A stretch of DNA of 64,000 bases from Pyrus communis. Lineage: Eukaryota > Streptophyta > Magnoliopsida > Rosales > Rosaceae. This document shows positions 1 through 13,013 of this stretch, one piece after another (the first letter of the stretch is position 1; every line of letters starts with the position of its first letter). Under the pieces are notes generated by a model, which was given only the letters and a program-made list of their open reading frames with translations, made no database searches and had not been told where the DNA came from. The stretch spans positions 3,117,060-3,181,059 of the forward strand of contig NC_084805.1 in NCBI RefSeq assembly GCF_963583255.1. Reading direction: 5' to 3'. The translations under genes and the position numbers were made by a program.

Positions 1-361
1 AGAAGCCGTTTGGGTTGATGCAGCCGCTTCCCGTTCCACAGTGGAAATGGGAAAACATTACTATGGATTTTGTGTACAGGCTTCCTCGTACACATAATGG
101 TTATGATGGAATTTGGGTGATAGTTGATCGGCTTACTAAGTCAGCACATTTTATTTCAGTGAGGGAAAAGTATTCATTAAGCCGATTAGTTGAATTATTT
201 ATATCGAAGATTGTGAAGTATCATGGAGTTCCTGTTAGTATTGTCTCGGATTGTAACCCTAGATTTACTTCTAAGTTCTGGGTAGCTTTTCAGGAAGCTC
301 TGGGTTCGAGATTATTTTATAGTACAACAAATCATCCTCAGACAGATGGACAATTTGGTAC
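1..361 (+). pseudogene. Ty3/gypsy integrase core fragment
   Basis: The reading frame is open from the window edge and encodes the start of a chromovirus-like gypsy integrase core. The lead-in PLPVPQWKWENITMDF holds the first catalytic Asp, followed by VDRLTKSAHF, YHGVP and a degenerate VSDCNPRFTS (usually VSDRDPRF) holding the second Asp. It reaches HPQTDGQ and then loses homology, so the third catalytic residue (Glu) and the C-terminal domain are missing. The sequence just after the break ends GGTCGGGATGTGACA, which resembles an LTR end, so an internal deletion joining integrase to LTR is plausible. The rest of the element lies outside the window. It is a dead relic. Confidence 0.9.
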
Positions 362-2457
362 CCCAGGTCGGGATGTGACAATTTTTAAGTCCCAGTTCAA
401 TGATTATTCTTGCAAAGCAACCAAATGAAAAACAATTTAGGCCAAACTGAAATACCATGTTATTTGTGCGTTAATTTGATAATTAAATGGAATGCCACCA
501 AGCCTTAAATTTCTAATAAGAGAAAAATATTAAAATCAAAGAGTTCAAGTTTCTTTTGCAGGTAGTTGAGCTCCTATACTCTAGGTATACACTATATATA
601 TCTAATAAGACACACATACGCATTGTATTAGCAAGATACGATATTTTACTAGTACATTGTCGAAAGAGATGTGCAGATTTCGACATTTGAAAGCGAAAAT
701 GTTGAACGCATTGTTTGTTCTATACATATAACGTGGCGTGAAACCCTAGCAATCCCAAAGAAGAAAGACTTGGTATATATGGGCATGGTTTGGTTGGGCG
801 TCTTTTTATTCTCAGCTGTAGACCCTCAAAATCAGTTAATTATTTTCTCATATTTCCTTGTATAGTCGTTACAAGTCTTGCAAGTCTTCCCAATATTACG
901 CTACTCGATGCAAACAAGATCGATGAACTAGAAAATGGCTCTCAATTATGAGTACTCTTCCACCATGATGGATAAATATTATGAGAACATTATCCTTCGC
1001 CATGAAAAGTTTGGTTAGATTCAAAATTTTAAAGCATCTCTAATAATGGGATGTGCAAAATAGTTTGGAATGGGCATTTTATATTTTTTTTGTTGGCTAG
1101 AAAGATCTTTAATAGATGAGATGTAAAATTTAGAAGATAAAAATAAAATTGTAACTCAAATTAATTTTTATATCAAATTTGACTTTGCATACAACACCAA
1201 AGTCATATAAGAGCATCTTCAATCAAGAGATGCAAATTTAATGAACCTAGTATTCGTGTCGTGTTTTTGTTGTTCGCATTGTCTTCGTCGTGTAACATCC
1301 ATTAAAATGAATGGATAATATGACCTGACCCGAAATCGATCTGTTAATATTAATGGATAATATGACTTGACTAGTTATCCGTTAAACAAATATACTTTAA
1401 ATCGTTAAAAAAAGGGAAACGGTTGTAATCTCTATAACTTTTGTGATAAAGTCAACTCCGAAATTTGCCACCATAATCCCATAAACCATAGATTTAAAAT
1501 TAACCGTTGATTGTCGTTTACTTTTATGCTCCGTACTTCTCATCGAATTTTGGTTTTTCAAATTAATTTTTTTATTTTTTTTAAACAAGATATTTTAGCG
1601 GATGTAGAAAGATGAAAGATGCGGATTGCTGATATCATGTTCAGATTTTTATGGTTAGCGAAAATATTGCTCGGAGTTTATAGTCTTTAGAAACTATATA
1701 ACATCGATTCATATTTCAGTTAACCGTAAACATTGAAACATGATATCAAAGCTTCGTACCATTCATTTTTCTGCTTCCGTTAAAAGAACATGTTTTCAAA
1801 AAGAAAATCTGAAAAAGAAATCTAGTGAGAAGAATAGAGCATAAATGATGTTGGAACCAAATTTGCGCACCGCCGTGGATTGTGAAGACACAAATCCGAG
1901 CAAGCTACAAAACAGAGAACAACTGTGAGTAAGCCTAAGATCAGAGGGGGGAGGGGGTTGGCCTGGATCTCCTATGCCTAAGTCAATAACTGTGAAAGAG
2001 TGTGAGTGTTTAGGGGTTGTATGCGTAGCAAATGGTTACCTAAGTTTGATGGAGATGAGGTAATTATAAGGAAGTCGTTGGCCTAGGTGTAGGGGTGTAG
2101 GGTTTTGCCCTACACGTGGCAACTTCCCATTAGCTAAGGATATGTCATCTGTGGGCTGGATGAGGAAAAAAATTATACTAAGATATTAATTAAGAAATAA
2201 TATTTTAGGATGATGAAGGTAACATCCTTGATTGATTGTGATGAAGATTCCTTACTTGTTTGGATTGATCTTCTATTAGGAATGTATTAAACATAAGAAT
2301 TGGTGATTAATCCTATCTTTAATGTTTTTGACTTTTTTATGCCACGAGTAGGAGCTTTGAGCGTAGTCAGCTGCTTGAACCTCTAGAGATGCCGAGCTGC
2401 GCGTGAGAATATTTATGCAACCTGCCTATTTAATTTGTACAAATGGTAAAATATATT
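362..2457. other. AT-rich non-coding stretch with repeat debris
   Basis: I see no supported gene here. Two short direct motifs of the type AGCATCTYYAAT (about 1033 and 1212) resemble ends of small DNA transposons, but no paired inverted end is visible. The part at about 1849-2420 is more GC-rich, starts TGTTGGAACC and looks like LTR debris, without an assignable family. The 64-codon frame at 671-865 has no recognisable motif. Confidence 0.5.
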
Positions 2458-3417
2458 AGGATAAATTACATTTAAACACCTTAACTTTAGGTCACATGAT
2501 AAACTCATATCTCATCTTTTAAACATTACAATGTCATACATCAAGTTACGAATTCGTAACAATGTCACATCTATATTAACAAATTCATCAATTTAACCGT
2601 TAATTGCTGATGTGGTAATAAAAAAATTAATTATTTAAAAAATCAACTTAAATATAAAAAACTAATCTAAAAAGGGCCCACCATGTCTCATTCTTTCTCT
2701 GTCAAGCATTAGAACCAAACACCTTTTTTTGGGTTTTCTCCCTCCAACCTCCTCTTCAACCGCACCGCCACCTCATTCCTTCCACAACCACAACAACCCA
2801 CCTCCCTCCCCACCGCTGCCAAAGTCATCAACAATCCATCTAGCCTTCCCCACAGGGCAAAACCAGAGTCCTTGAATTCCAAGTCGAAGTCGTACTCTTT
2901 GGATCAAAATTCGAGCTCAGGTTTAGAGGCTTGTTTGTGCTCAGGTAGAGGGAGAGTATCCTGAAAGCTAAGCACGCTTTGAGCTAGCTGTCTCGCCGGG
3001 CTTGCTCTTGGCACTGGAGCGCAAGCGCTCAATGCCTTTTCTAGTTTAAGGTCGCCGATATGGGTTTGTCTCTTTTCCAAAAATTAGTCATGGGAATTTG
3101 GTGGGAAAAAGTTTGGGAAAACAGTGTTCGAGTATCATCTTGGTTTCGAGTGGGGTCATGGGTGGTAGGGGTAGGCCCCACAGTTTTTTTTTTACATATA
3201 ATTTTTAAATTTAATTAATTTTTAATTTAGTTGGATGAGAATGTGGGTCCAGCGGTTACCAATTCATCATTTAGCAATCAAACATAACAGAAAATTTAAC
3301 GGATATCTGATATTGCAATGAATTAATAAGACGAAATATGACATTGCAATAATTTAAAATATAAAGTATAAAATTGTGGTTCGACTTATAATTAATGTAG
3401 TTTTGTGTAGTTTGCCT
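2458..3417. mobile_element. MULE-like element with long terminal inverted repeats
   Basis: This 960-bp element is flanked by a perfect 8-bp direct repeat AATATATT (2450-2457 and 3418-3425). The ends are long imperfect inverted repeats: the left arm (about 2458-2620, with ACAATGTCATAC and TTTAACCGTTAATTGCTGATG) is matched in reverse by the right arm (about 3235-3417). Long arms with an 8-9 bp duplication are typical of Mutator-like elements. The interior (about 2690-3180) is GC-rich and C/T-rich, unlike the arms, and could be captured host sequence, but I could not recognise a protein in it. Confidence 0.7.
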
Positions 3418-4447
3418 AATATATTCCCAACGAAAACACAAAGCAAAATGGACCTAACAAACTACACGCCAAGGGTCCAAATCATGTACACAACGAAAAA
3501 TGAACCTTACAAACTACACAAAGGGCCTAAACATGGGCTAAAACCGAAAAACTAAACAAAAGGTCATGAGGGTAAACAAAACTGTTTTGAAAGGAAAATT
3601 GGACAAAGAGGCTATTGTGTGGGCCAGGAGGATTTATTTGCCTTCAGTGTATCTTGCTGGAAAGTTTATTTCAGCCCAAAGTTCTCTTTTGATTCATGCA
3701 CTTCAATTCTGTGCCTTTTTTTTTATTTTGATACGAAAAATACTAGCATTACTTAATGGGAAGTGTATTTCTTGCGAATAATGTTTCTTTATTGTATAAA
3801 TTTATTATCAAAATTATTCAATTTCGTAATCTTAATTTGGAGGTCATTTTCACAAAAAAGTATTTAATCAAAGGTCTTTTAGTCAACCAAATACATCAAA
3901 TAATGATATGTTCATCATGAATATGTTATTTAATATTCACATCGACTGTTCTATATATTTTTTACAATCTTTTCACAAAACATGATGTGGTAAGTAATGT
4001 GTACAAATATTAAATATAATAAAACCCCAAATAATTATATACATAAATATATATTGACGGTTGAAAGTTGACACATAGTAGGATTGAGACCCCAATTAAT
4101 CTTGCAAATCCAAATCTATGATTTTGGAATGGGACCCCAATTCATCTTGCTTTTTGGATTGGGCCTCCATTGATCAGACCCTCGGCCTCGGTTCTTGTTT
4201 TCACAAAGTGTATTATTCCTGCACTTGGACTGTTCAGGTTGGATAAGTTGGAACAATGTAAAACTCTCTTCATTGAGGAAATATAGAAAAGGTTTGATAT
4301 ACGTTTGACATTCTTAATGATTCTCATTGAATTTCAAGAGGGTCCAAAAAGAATTAGTAACTACCTTCTCATTTAGATCTTCTCGACTTTCATTCTTATC
4401 CTGCAGTGTTACTTAATAATTAGGACAACCTACTTTTTAGATCACAG
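3418..4447. other. Non-coding stretch before duplicated block A
   Basis: I see nothing recognisable. A 71-codon frame at 3566-3781 has no family signature and is probably chance. The part 4080-4200 holds two loosely repeated phrases (GACCCCAATT...ATCTTGC). Confidence 0.4.
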
Positions 4448-4989
4448 TTTAAAGATCATCTATATTTGCAAAAATTTAACTATGTTTGAAATCGTTTAGC
4501 CATCTATTGGTTATTCAATAAATAAACGAACCATGTTTCTCACTTAAACACTGAGATTTTAACAATGTTAGTCTAACAATTAAATTAAACGATTTTATGA
4601 TTTGGTTGATTTTTTACAAAATTGATTTTTGATATGTGATCCAGAAAGTAGACTGTTCTGATTATCAAGTAATATTACATAATGAAAATGAAAATAAAAA
4701 AGATAGAACCAGAAGATTTAAATGAGATGGTTACTAGCATATTGGGCTAGTACTGCATGAGAATGAGAGCCGCGTAGCTCTTTCAGATGTTACTTTTACT
4801 TTTGGAAGGAGCTTTGGGTTTGGAAAAAATGATCATAAATCAGGCTTAAGCAGTCGCTACCTTATGCTACTACAGGATGAAGACTAATATACATATAACC
4901 ACTCATAGGCAAAGACTTGAATCTTACAATTATTCTCACAAATCATGATTAAATAAATCGAGATCAGTAAAAGAAAAGTCCAAATATAT

Positions 4990-7900
4990 CTAAGACTTGG
5001 AACAAGGAGGCATATAAGCAGGCGGTGGGCGAATGCTGGTTTCTGTTGTATTTCCATTCCTCACTATGAGCACAGTATCCATTCCCCAGCTGGTATGTCT
5101 TTCCAAATGACAATGCATAAACCATACTCCTACAAAATCATAACCAGTTATTTTCGTGGTTGCTCTAAATTAATCACCTCATACCTCAAACATGTAATGC
5201 ACATTACTTAGGCAGCTATAAAAGTAAGAGCGTGATACTATCAAAATATGTGTTACCGATCCAACCATATTATAACATGTTGAGTATTTATTATTAGACT
5301 ATAAAATATGGCCGTTCGCCAGTAGAAAGGCCATGCATGTGACATTGTGATGGTTGTTGTGCTCAAAATTATAGAATTTACCAGGATTATCGGCTGTAAA
5401 TCTGATTGTTGCCCATCCATTCTTTGGAACTCCAATGGTGTTAACTTCTGGGGGATCAACCAAATTGTAGGTCTTGGGTGATGTTGTCCTGTCAAAATTT
5501 CCGGAACCAGTTCCGACCAAATAGAAGCTGAAACCATGGAGATGCATTGGATGGTTCTCAGGTGCGATGATGTTGGTTCCTTGGAAGATGATCTCAACTC
5601 CTGCACCATATTTGATCATCCTCACCCTCGTCCCAAAGTTCGGATATATTGTGTTGTTACCCACGTCTCCAGTGTAGTTGAAAGGATTAGGCGGCCTGTT
5701 TGGGAAACTAGTTCTGTAAACTCCATTGTTACTTCCCCTGTACAAACGAAGTACGGTCAAGTTTTTTTGTTAGGAATAAATAAGGTCAATTAATCAAAAT
5801 GTTAATTGAAAATATTGGAGTTTTACTTTGGTGTCTCTCCATTTCTTATGAGACTAGTGACTTCCATCATTCAGTGACCGGAATATAATTTAGACTCCGA
5901 TGCACATTACAAAAGTACAAAAGTATTATTATCATTCAAATTGCAACTACAAGGGACCATTGTAATTTTTTGGTGTACTCGAGCATGATTACGTGACGCT
6001 ATTATTTCATTCAAATTATATCCCCTAAATATGTGTTCTATTAACATACCCTAAAAGTGAAAAATATCAACCATGTCTACTATTATTATAACATGTAGAA
6101 TGATACAAAATGTGGTTTGTGCCCCTGTACTAGCCATAAAAATAGCAGCATTAGTAACTATCATAATACAAATGGCAAAAAAAAAAAGAAAATTATCAGA
6201 TAGAAATATCAAAATTACCAATAATTGTTTTATTGAAGAAAAATATTTGTACGTACCGATAATATGCTTGCAGTATATCAACAGATGGTGTCACGAAACT
6301 GACATTGTTTAAGCTTGAAGCAAGCGCATTTCCATCCGGGCCTTCACATGAAGAATTAGCACAAATTCTTTCATTGATTGCAACAGTCATATAGATCCTG
6401 GAATGAATTTCTAGTGGGACATCAATAGGGTGCTCTTTGCTTGCCAACGCCCTGATTTGCTTAGTGAAGCTATCAGCAGCTGTTTCATCGGCTTCCGCCG
6501 GAAGAGTTGGAAAAGGAATGATTGATGGGGTGCCGTAGTTGCCGTTGTATTGAACAATTGCACTGGTGGTGCTGTTGTTATATGAAACATTAGTTCCATC
6601 CATAAAAGGATGAGAAGCCATGTAATACTGGCTGGGATGTTGGTTTGCGGTCACTAAAATGTCCATGGTTTGGCCTGGAGTTATCATGATGTAAGAGGTG
6701 GTTATTGGTTTTATGTATGAAGCGTCTTGTGCTACGACTGTGAGGGTGTGGTTCGCGATGGCAAAGAACTGTTCTTCGTTCATCACGGCGTTGATTACCT
6801 TGAGAAGATAGGTCTTACCGTAATCAACTATCCATCGGTATGTTGTCTCTGCATGTAACACAAAATCCATTAATTATTACTTGTTTTACAAAAATCACTA
6901 CAAACCCAGCCTAACAAATGAATGATGCCTGTGAAAGTTTATGTTGGTCGCAGAAATAAATTATGTTTAGAAGAAATCAAGGCACACTTTCACACTATAC
7001 CAGCGGTTTGTACGTATCGAGTTTGAAGACAATTTTGGGATGACGTATACTTACATTTGATTAATTTATTTGGCGAGGAGAGTTTATGGCTTAAATTTAC
7101 TTGCAAAGACCAAATAAAGCTAAACTTACTTTTAATTTTGGGTCTGTTTTTGTCCCTTATCCTTAACATTTTTCATGCAATGTATTTCCTGTCCATATTC
7201 TATTATGGACGAAAAAAAGATGTCACTTAAGTTTTTAAGAAATTTGATAGTCTTTTTTACAAGATGGTTTTTTGACTAAGCAAAGATGGTAGATATAGCC
7301 TGAACTACTGAGGAATATGGAAGATCACAGTCATGATTGAATTAAGAAAATATTAATTTTTATTTTATAAAATATCATTTCAACAATTTAAACTAAACAA
7401 AGAAAATCAGATGCACCGAATATAAATCATCGTTTCAAACAAGAAAAAAAAAAATTGAATAGTGATTTTCCATCATTTTCTTGGAGATTATCATGTTATG
7501 TTAACTTAACTACAAGTCAGAAAAGCCAAAACCCATCACTTTCTTTGTATGTTATTCTATTACATAAACACCTTTTAGACTTTAAGCCAAAAAGAAGACA
7601 CATTCTAGTCTTCACCATTCACGCGTATCGTTGTATATTATTAAAGGGGCATTTAGATGTGAGTTAAAAAAATTGAGCTACTTTCCAATTGAGTCCAATT
7701 CCATGTGCCTTATCAGTTTAGGTTCAACTAATCTTTTTTATTATTTTGCTCTTTTATAATCTAAATAAAAATAAATTTAAATTTCTTGATTTATCCAAAT
7801 TTTGAATCATTAAAGCCTTTAATCTATTCAATATCCAAGGAAAAAAATTAAAATTCTTGGCATGTTTATCAACAACAAAATCTACTGTGATATACATTCT

Positions 7901-10900
7901 TGATAAAAGTAGATTACAAAAAGAAAAAAACCTATGATATAGGTACATAAATATAAATTATGTCATGAAGATATATTTAAATAATATCTAATTAAACTAT
8001 GGTGTAGGTAGATAATGCAACTAATCTGTGATGCAGGTAGGCAATGCAATCAATCTGCGATGCAGGTAGTTAATTTACAAACAAAAAAACATATGATACA
8101 TATGCAATTAATCTCTAATATGGGTAGAGTATTATAAAAGAAATCCTTTGGTATAGGTAGATAAACACAATTAATCTTAAATTATCAACAAAATATATAA
8201 TATATATAGGTAGATAAATACAATTATTCATGATACATGTACATTATAATATAAAAAAAATAAAAAATAAAAAGGACAAGTGATATAGGTAGATAAAACC
8301 AAAAAAAATCGGGAAGAAAAATGATATTGAGGGAGGAAACACTAGAGAAAATGCTAATTCCATAGAACTTCAAAATTAAAAAAAAAAAAAATATATATAT
8401 ATATATAGGAAAAAGAATAAAAAAAAAAAAAGACGAAGAATCCAAAACGCTAATGCAATTTTTTTTTTAACCAATCAAATGTATATTGATCATTCTTATG
8501 GAAGAGGAGGAGAAGAGGAATATTATGGAAGAAGATTATTCGGCAAAATAACACACGAAAAGAAAGATATTGTGAGGGAGAAACCAAAAAAGAGAATTGA
8601 AACAAGAAAAGAGAAATTAACGGTTGGGGAAATGAAAAGAAAAAAAGAGATTTCAATCCCTAATCCTATAATTAAGGATAAGATTAAAATTAATCACAAA
8701 TTAAAAAAACAGTAATTACTTAATTAGTCAATTTGAGGGTAAATTTGGCAAGAAAATACAAATAAGCTTAAGTGGATAATAAATCACTGGACCTAACCTA
8801 AAATTTAAAACAAAATTGGACTATAACTAATAATGGCTCATAAAATTGGATTTATATTAAGTTTCCCCATTATTTATTAAACTAGATTAAGTTAATTGAA
8901 TCTTTAATTAGTCTTACCATTCGAACAACTATACAAATCTCCGGGCTGTCCGTTAATTGTGAAGGCATCTGAAATATTTGGTTCGGCACCTGTAGCGAGA
9001 GCCTCTTCTATTATTTCCATCACATCTCCCTTGAACCATGATCCTGCCAAATTAGACACTTAGTTTTAATATAATATGTACAACTTAATAATTTATGTAC
9101 TCTTATAAGGAAAGGAATCCTCTCCGGATCCTTTCATCCTAATCCACCAAATTCAGGAATTCAAGTAATTGAAATTTGATTCAACAACTAAAATTATTAT
9201 AACTTTTAAAGTGGAACCCTGTTTGTAGTCATTGAATCAAATTTCAATGGTCCGGATCCCTAAACTTGGTAGATTAGGAGGGAGAGATCCAAAGAGGATT
9301 CATTTCCCTTTTAGAATAAAAGGAAAACTAATGAAAATGACTTGAAAACTTTGAGTTTTAATGATAAGGATAAAATAAAAGGTAAAGTAAATAGTACCAT
9401 AATTAACTTTTTAATGTAAAAATATTATTTTTTATTAAAATAAACAGTACCGAAATATTTTCGTTAAAGTTTCCTATAATAAATCCAATGGTAAAACTGT
9501 ACGATGTAATATTTTTGCCCCCACAAAGCCACTATGGTCGTTCATTTTTTTGTCAAAATTAAATGTTGGTTTGCGTGTTCACACAATATGGAAACTTGCA
9601 AACATGGAAAGGGATTGCGTTCCAGAATTTGAAAACACAAACCCTTTTGTCTTTTTACTTCTCTATACCCATCATGTATTATAGTTTGGGAAATTAATAT
9701 TGAAAATACGGACAATTTTGATTCTGTATATGACACCAAAGATACACTAATCAAAGGCGGTTCTAATTTTGTTTTACATATTTGTGGTTATGGAAAGATT
9801 TTTTTTGTATATCCGGAAGATTGACAAGGAATATGCTATTGTCTTACCATATATTTTAAAGTTGAACGTATATGAAAAAGTTGAGGTTTCAGTATAAAAT
9901 AGTTAACAATATTGCTGAAGTGGAATACTATGTTCATTTTTATCTAGAGTAATGCTAAGTAGATTGAATCTTTAAACTAAATTTGTAAATTATATGATGT
10001 GTCACTAATAACAAATAAAGACGTTAATCAAACACTTAAATAATAATTCAAATTTTACCAACCACGTCATATGCTTTACAAATTTTGGTATCCCTAGCAT
10101 TACCCTTTTATCTAACGAAATTCACACTCAAAACAATATCAACCACCCATAATATAATTGAGAAAATATTTTTTTCTCATCACTCTATTTATCATTGTTA
10201 TATGAGTTTAAATTTTAAAATCTATACAATAGATAAACACAAATTTCGAATTCTAATTCGCAACACAATCAAGTTATAGTTAGATGTGACAAATCAACTC
10301 ATTGGGTTGTTAATGGGTGCCCGTTAAGACCAATTTAATTAGATATCACTATAATATAGAGTTAAGATTGATAATGATGAATATGATGTAAGATGAAATC
10401 AAATCAAAATAGGTTTTAATGAGTATCTATTAATAATCCAACGAACTGACTAACTACCCTATTAGTTATGGCATGTCCAACAATCCTGTAATAATCCAAC
10501 GAATTGACTAACTACCCTATTAGTTATGGCATGTCCAACAATCCTGCAAAAGCAAGAAAGAAAGACTAAAATAACGATTTTTGGATGTTTAATGGATCCT
10601 CAAAATAAAAGTTTTATTCAATGGATCCTCAGAATAAAAGATGCCTTTACAACGATGCATATAATAAAGAAAGACAACGAGAGTCTCTTTTGGAAGGTGC
10701 TATAAGTGATGAGATTGATGACTACTTAACAACTAAACAGTACACGCATTACATCCCAAAACCCAATTATGTCATTCTTCGAATCATGTGATTTCTGTAA
10801 ATGATGAGACCATATAGCTCTGATATGATTACTTAACCACTACACCTTCAGATCCCACAATACGCAAAGTAACGTACGTGGAGGTTTGAAATATAAATAA

Positions 10901-12345
10901 GTCTTATCATTTTATATTCATTAATACTTTCAATTAATAATATAATCACTCAAATTATTTAAACATACAATACTAATCACCTCCATAAGATGTTACCGAC
11001 TATTATATTTCATTCACCTATATTAAAAATAGAATCTTGCAAGGGCATATGCATTTGTTTAATACATTCATTATTTAACGCTCATATATGCAACTAAAGT
11101 AAAAAGTATATTATATCTGACTATATTTGATCGTTAAATTGTACATGCATTGTGATCATTAGTTCAATCCACAATTTATGTGCCTGAACAACACAAGTAT
11201 AACTGAATAGTTAAAGAATTAATAGAGATAAAACTAATGAAAGTACCTAGAATAACGATTTCTTGTGCATCTGGTGTTGCAAATGGATAAGTGGTGCCGG
11301 CAGCTGGTAGAATAATGATTGCACCATGGACGGTGGCGCGCGTCCAGTCACTATGAGCATGCCACCATAATGTTCCTTCTTCACTGGAGAATATAACTTC
11401 GTACGTGAAGTTTGTTCCTGGTTGAATAGGACATTGAGTGATATTCTCAGGTCCATCTGACCATGGATTTCTTGGTTGCTTCACTCCATGCCTATACAAA
11501 TTAAACAATAAATTGAGCAGTCAATTATGTGTTTATCTAGAAACCAAAAACAGATCAAGCTAAAAGCCACATACAGATTCCTTTATGGACGCACAACAAT
11601 ACATTAATGAATAAAAAAACTATTAATGGGAATTTCACCTAGCCTATACAAAAGTCAGAAGACCCAAATTTAAGGTGTTCCTTCACACTCCAACCCTTCA
11701 GTCTTTTTATTTTGTATGGAACGATATAGGGTGGGGGAATAAAATCTTATTGAACTCGTTATTTACAGATGAAGAAGAATATCTCAACCTTTTTACTATT
11801 TAGTTGTTTAGTCTTTAGTTATTCAAGCTGGGCTGTGATTAGCTAAGGGAGGCTACGAGCGAAGTTTACCAGTGAAGGGTGACACCGTAATATCCTTGGT
11901 TGTGAACGTTGATAAAAGCGGTGTCTCCTCTGTGAACAGTGATGGTTGGTCCCGGAAGAGTTCCATTCACAGTTAAGATACTCTTTGTGCTACAAAGCCT
12001 TGTAAAGTTTGTTTCTTGCAGCTGCACAATATCACAGGAACAAGCCAATAACACATGGATGAGTGAAATACCCAGAATAGACCCGTGATGATAAATACTC
12101 ATACAACCGCATATTTACAATAAGAGGTGAGGAAATTAGACAAATGATACTAATTTGCTTCGAACTTGGCATCGACGAGAATCAAATATATGCTCTCATA
12201 ACAAGACAAGTTAAGTTGGCATGCAGCATCTGTGGAAAACACTTACAACGAAATCATAATAATGGATAGCGCCATTAGCCTTGCCCAGGAAAATAAACCC
12301 TACAAGAGCTAAGACCAGGAAACCCATGTTGTTACAGTTGCCCAT
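4990..12345 (-). CDS. Laccase A (multicopper oxidase, LAC14/15-like)
   Basis: Seven exons join in frame: 12345-12247, 12021-11870, 11491-11247, 9043-8918, 6848-6257, 5737-5382, 5129-4990. All junctions are GT-AG and the product is 569 aa. The start gives MGNCNN, a hydrophobic core and a likely signal-peptide cleavage near ANG25, so the enzyme is probably secreted to the wall. Copper motifs are HWHG (83-86), HAH (128-130), HPMHLHG (467-473) and HCHLERH (529-535). T1 ligands are H467, C530 and H535, with Met540 in the axial position where many laccases have Leu. Several N-x-S/T sites are present. Laccases oxidise phenolics (monolignols, flavonoids) and reduce O2 to water. The clade is inferred from memory. 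The start was chosen for the signal peptide and the TATA box about 95 bp upstream. Intron 4 is 2069 bp against 359 bp in copy B. Confidence 0.95.
7930..8330. repeat. Degenerate tandem array in laccase A intron 4
   Basis: Units of roughly 30-50 bp share the core GATRYAGGTAGATAA and recur at least seven times (about 7936, 8001, 8031, 8061, 8149, 8208, 8282). The array lies in a stretch of about 1.7 kb (roughly 7131-8870) present in intron 4 of copy A and absent from copy B. A/T homopolymers follow it. No coding or transposon protein is visible. Confidence 0.6.
9107..9311. mobile_element. MITE in laccase A intron 3
   Basis: About 205 bp with inverted ends: the left arm AAGGAATCCTCTCCGGATCC is matched in reverse at the right (AAATGAATCCTCTTTGGATC), followed on both arms by a CCTAAT(C/T)(C/T)ACCAA stretch. 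It is absent from the matching place in copy B (near 47925). Confidence 0.72.
9321..9474. mobile_element. MITE adjacent to the preceding one
   Basis: About 154 bp, from AGGAAAACTAATGAAAA to TTTTCGTTAAAGTTTCCT, which are inverted matches. The interior phrases (CTTTGAGTTTTAATGATAAGG, AATAGTACC, AAACAGTACC) recur in reverse at 22132-22288. I associate this family with apple/pear genomes. It is missing from copy B. Confidence 0.75.
9951..10109. mobile_element. hAT-type MITE in laccase A intron 3
   Basis: About 160 bp with inverted ends GAGTAATGCTA / TAGCATTACCC. Inside are a TTTGTAAA motif next to each end and matching ATGATGTG / CACGTCAT phrases. A related element occurs in the same intron of copy B (48033-48197) but at a different site, so the two inserted independently. 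Confidence 0.7.
10431..10546. repeat. 58-bp tandem duplication in laccase A intron 3
   Basis: Two direct copies with a 58-bp period (10431 and 10489) share TAATAATCCAACGAA and CCTATTAGTTATGGCATGTC with one or two differences. Confidence 0.85.
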
Positions 12346-12437
12346 TTTCGGATGTTTGTCTGAAAACTAACTTCCCACCCTGTGTCCTTCAGGTCGCCCT
12401 TGAGATGTTGTGCGAGTTGGATCTCCGCTCGACTGCA

Positions 12438-12444
12438 ATTTATA
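12438..12444 (-). promoter_or_regulatory. Laccase A TATA box
   Basis: TATAAAT on the minus strand lies about 95 bp upstream of the ATG. The segment from here to the start codon is almost identical to that of copy B, which suggests both core promoters are under constraint or recently shared. Confidence 0.65.
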
Positions 12445-12865
12445 GAATAAGACTTCGTAGCAAGTTGCTCCTTTGATTAGTAGATACGACTTCTTCGCAC
12501 TTGATTGGACATTTCAATTTATGTACCTAACAATCAAATAAATAAAAACAAAAAAAAAAAAAAAAAAAAAATTTAAACCAAAAACACATGAAAAACAAAG
12601 TATGTAATGCCCTAAAGGAAAACATAGGTGCTAGTTCAAGGCAACTATGCTTTGCTTTGTGATACTTGGTAACTTTAGGCACTAATACTTGAATTCCACA
12701 CAAAACTGATATGACATACTAACAAGATTAAAAATATAGAAACTGTTATTAACATTCTAAAAATTTTATTTTAGACTCCTTATAGGTGAATTTTTCTTTC
12801 TAATTATGGAAACTTTGGAGTGCCAAATGAGATTTCTGAAGTACTAATAACAATTTCTAAAAATA

Positions 12866-13013
12866 TAGGATGCACTATCCACACCCATTTTTACTTCCTA
12901 CATACCTTTTTAATTTGCGGCCGTCGGATTGACTTAATTAAAGAAGATCATAGGACATAACTTAACAAGGGGTGTGTGAGAAGTAAAAAGAGGTGTGTGT
13001 GTAGCACACCCCA
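12866..13013. mobile_element. MITE upstream of laccase A
   Basis: About 148 bp with inverted arms: left TGCACTATCCACACCC...TTTTACTTC, right GAAGTAAAAAGAGGTGTGTG...GTAGCACACC, with a GGCCGTCGGATT core. I recognise the pattern from Rosaceae promoters. It lies about 420 bp upstream of the TATA box, inside the likely promoter region, and is not evident at the same place in copy B. Confidence 0.7.

Noticed and set aside
8224..8715. Phe/Ile-rich and Lys-rich frames in laccase A intron 4
   Set aside because: Low-complexity A/T tracts produce them; they lie within a spliced intron.
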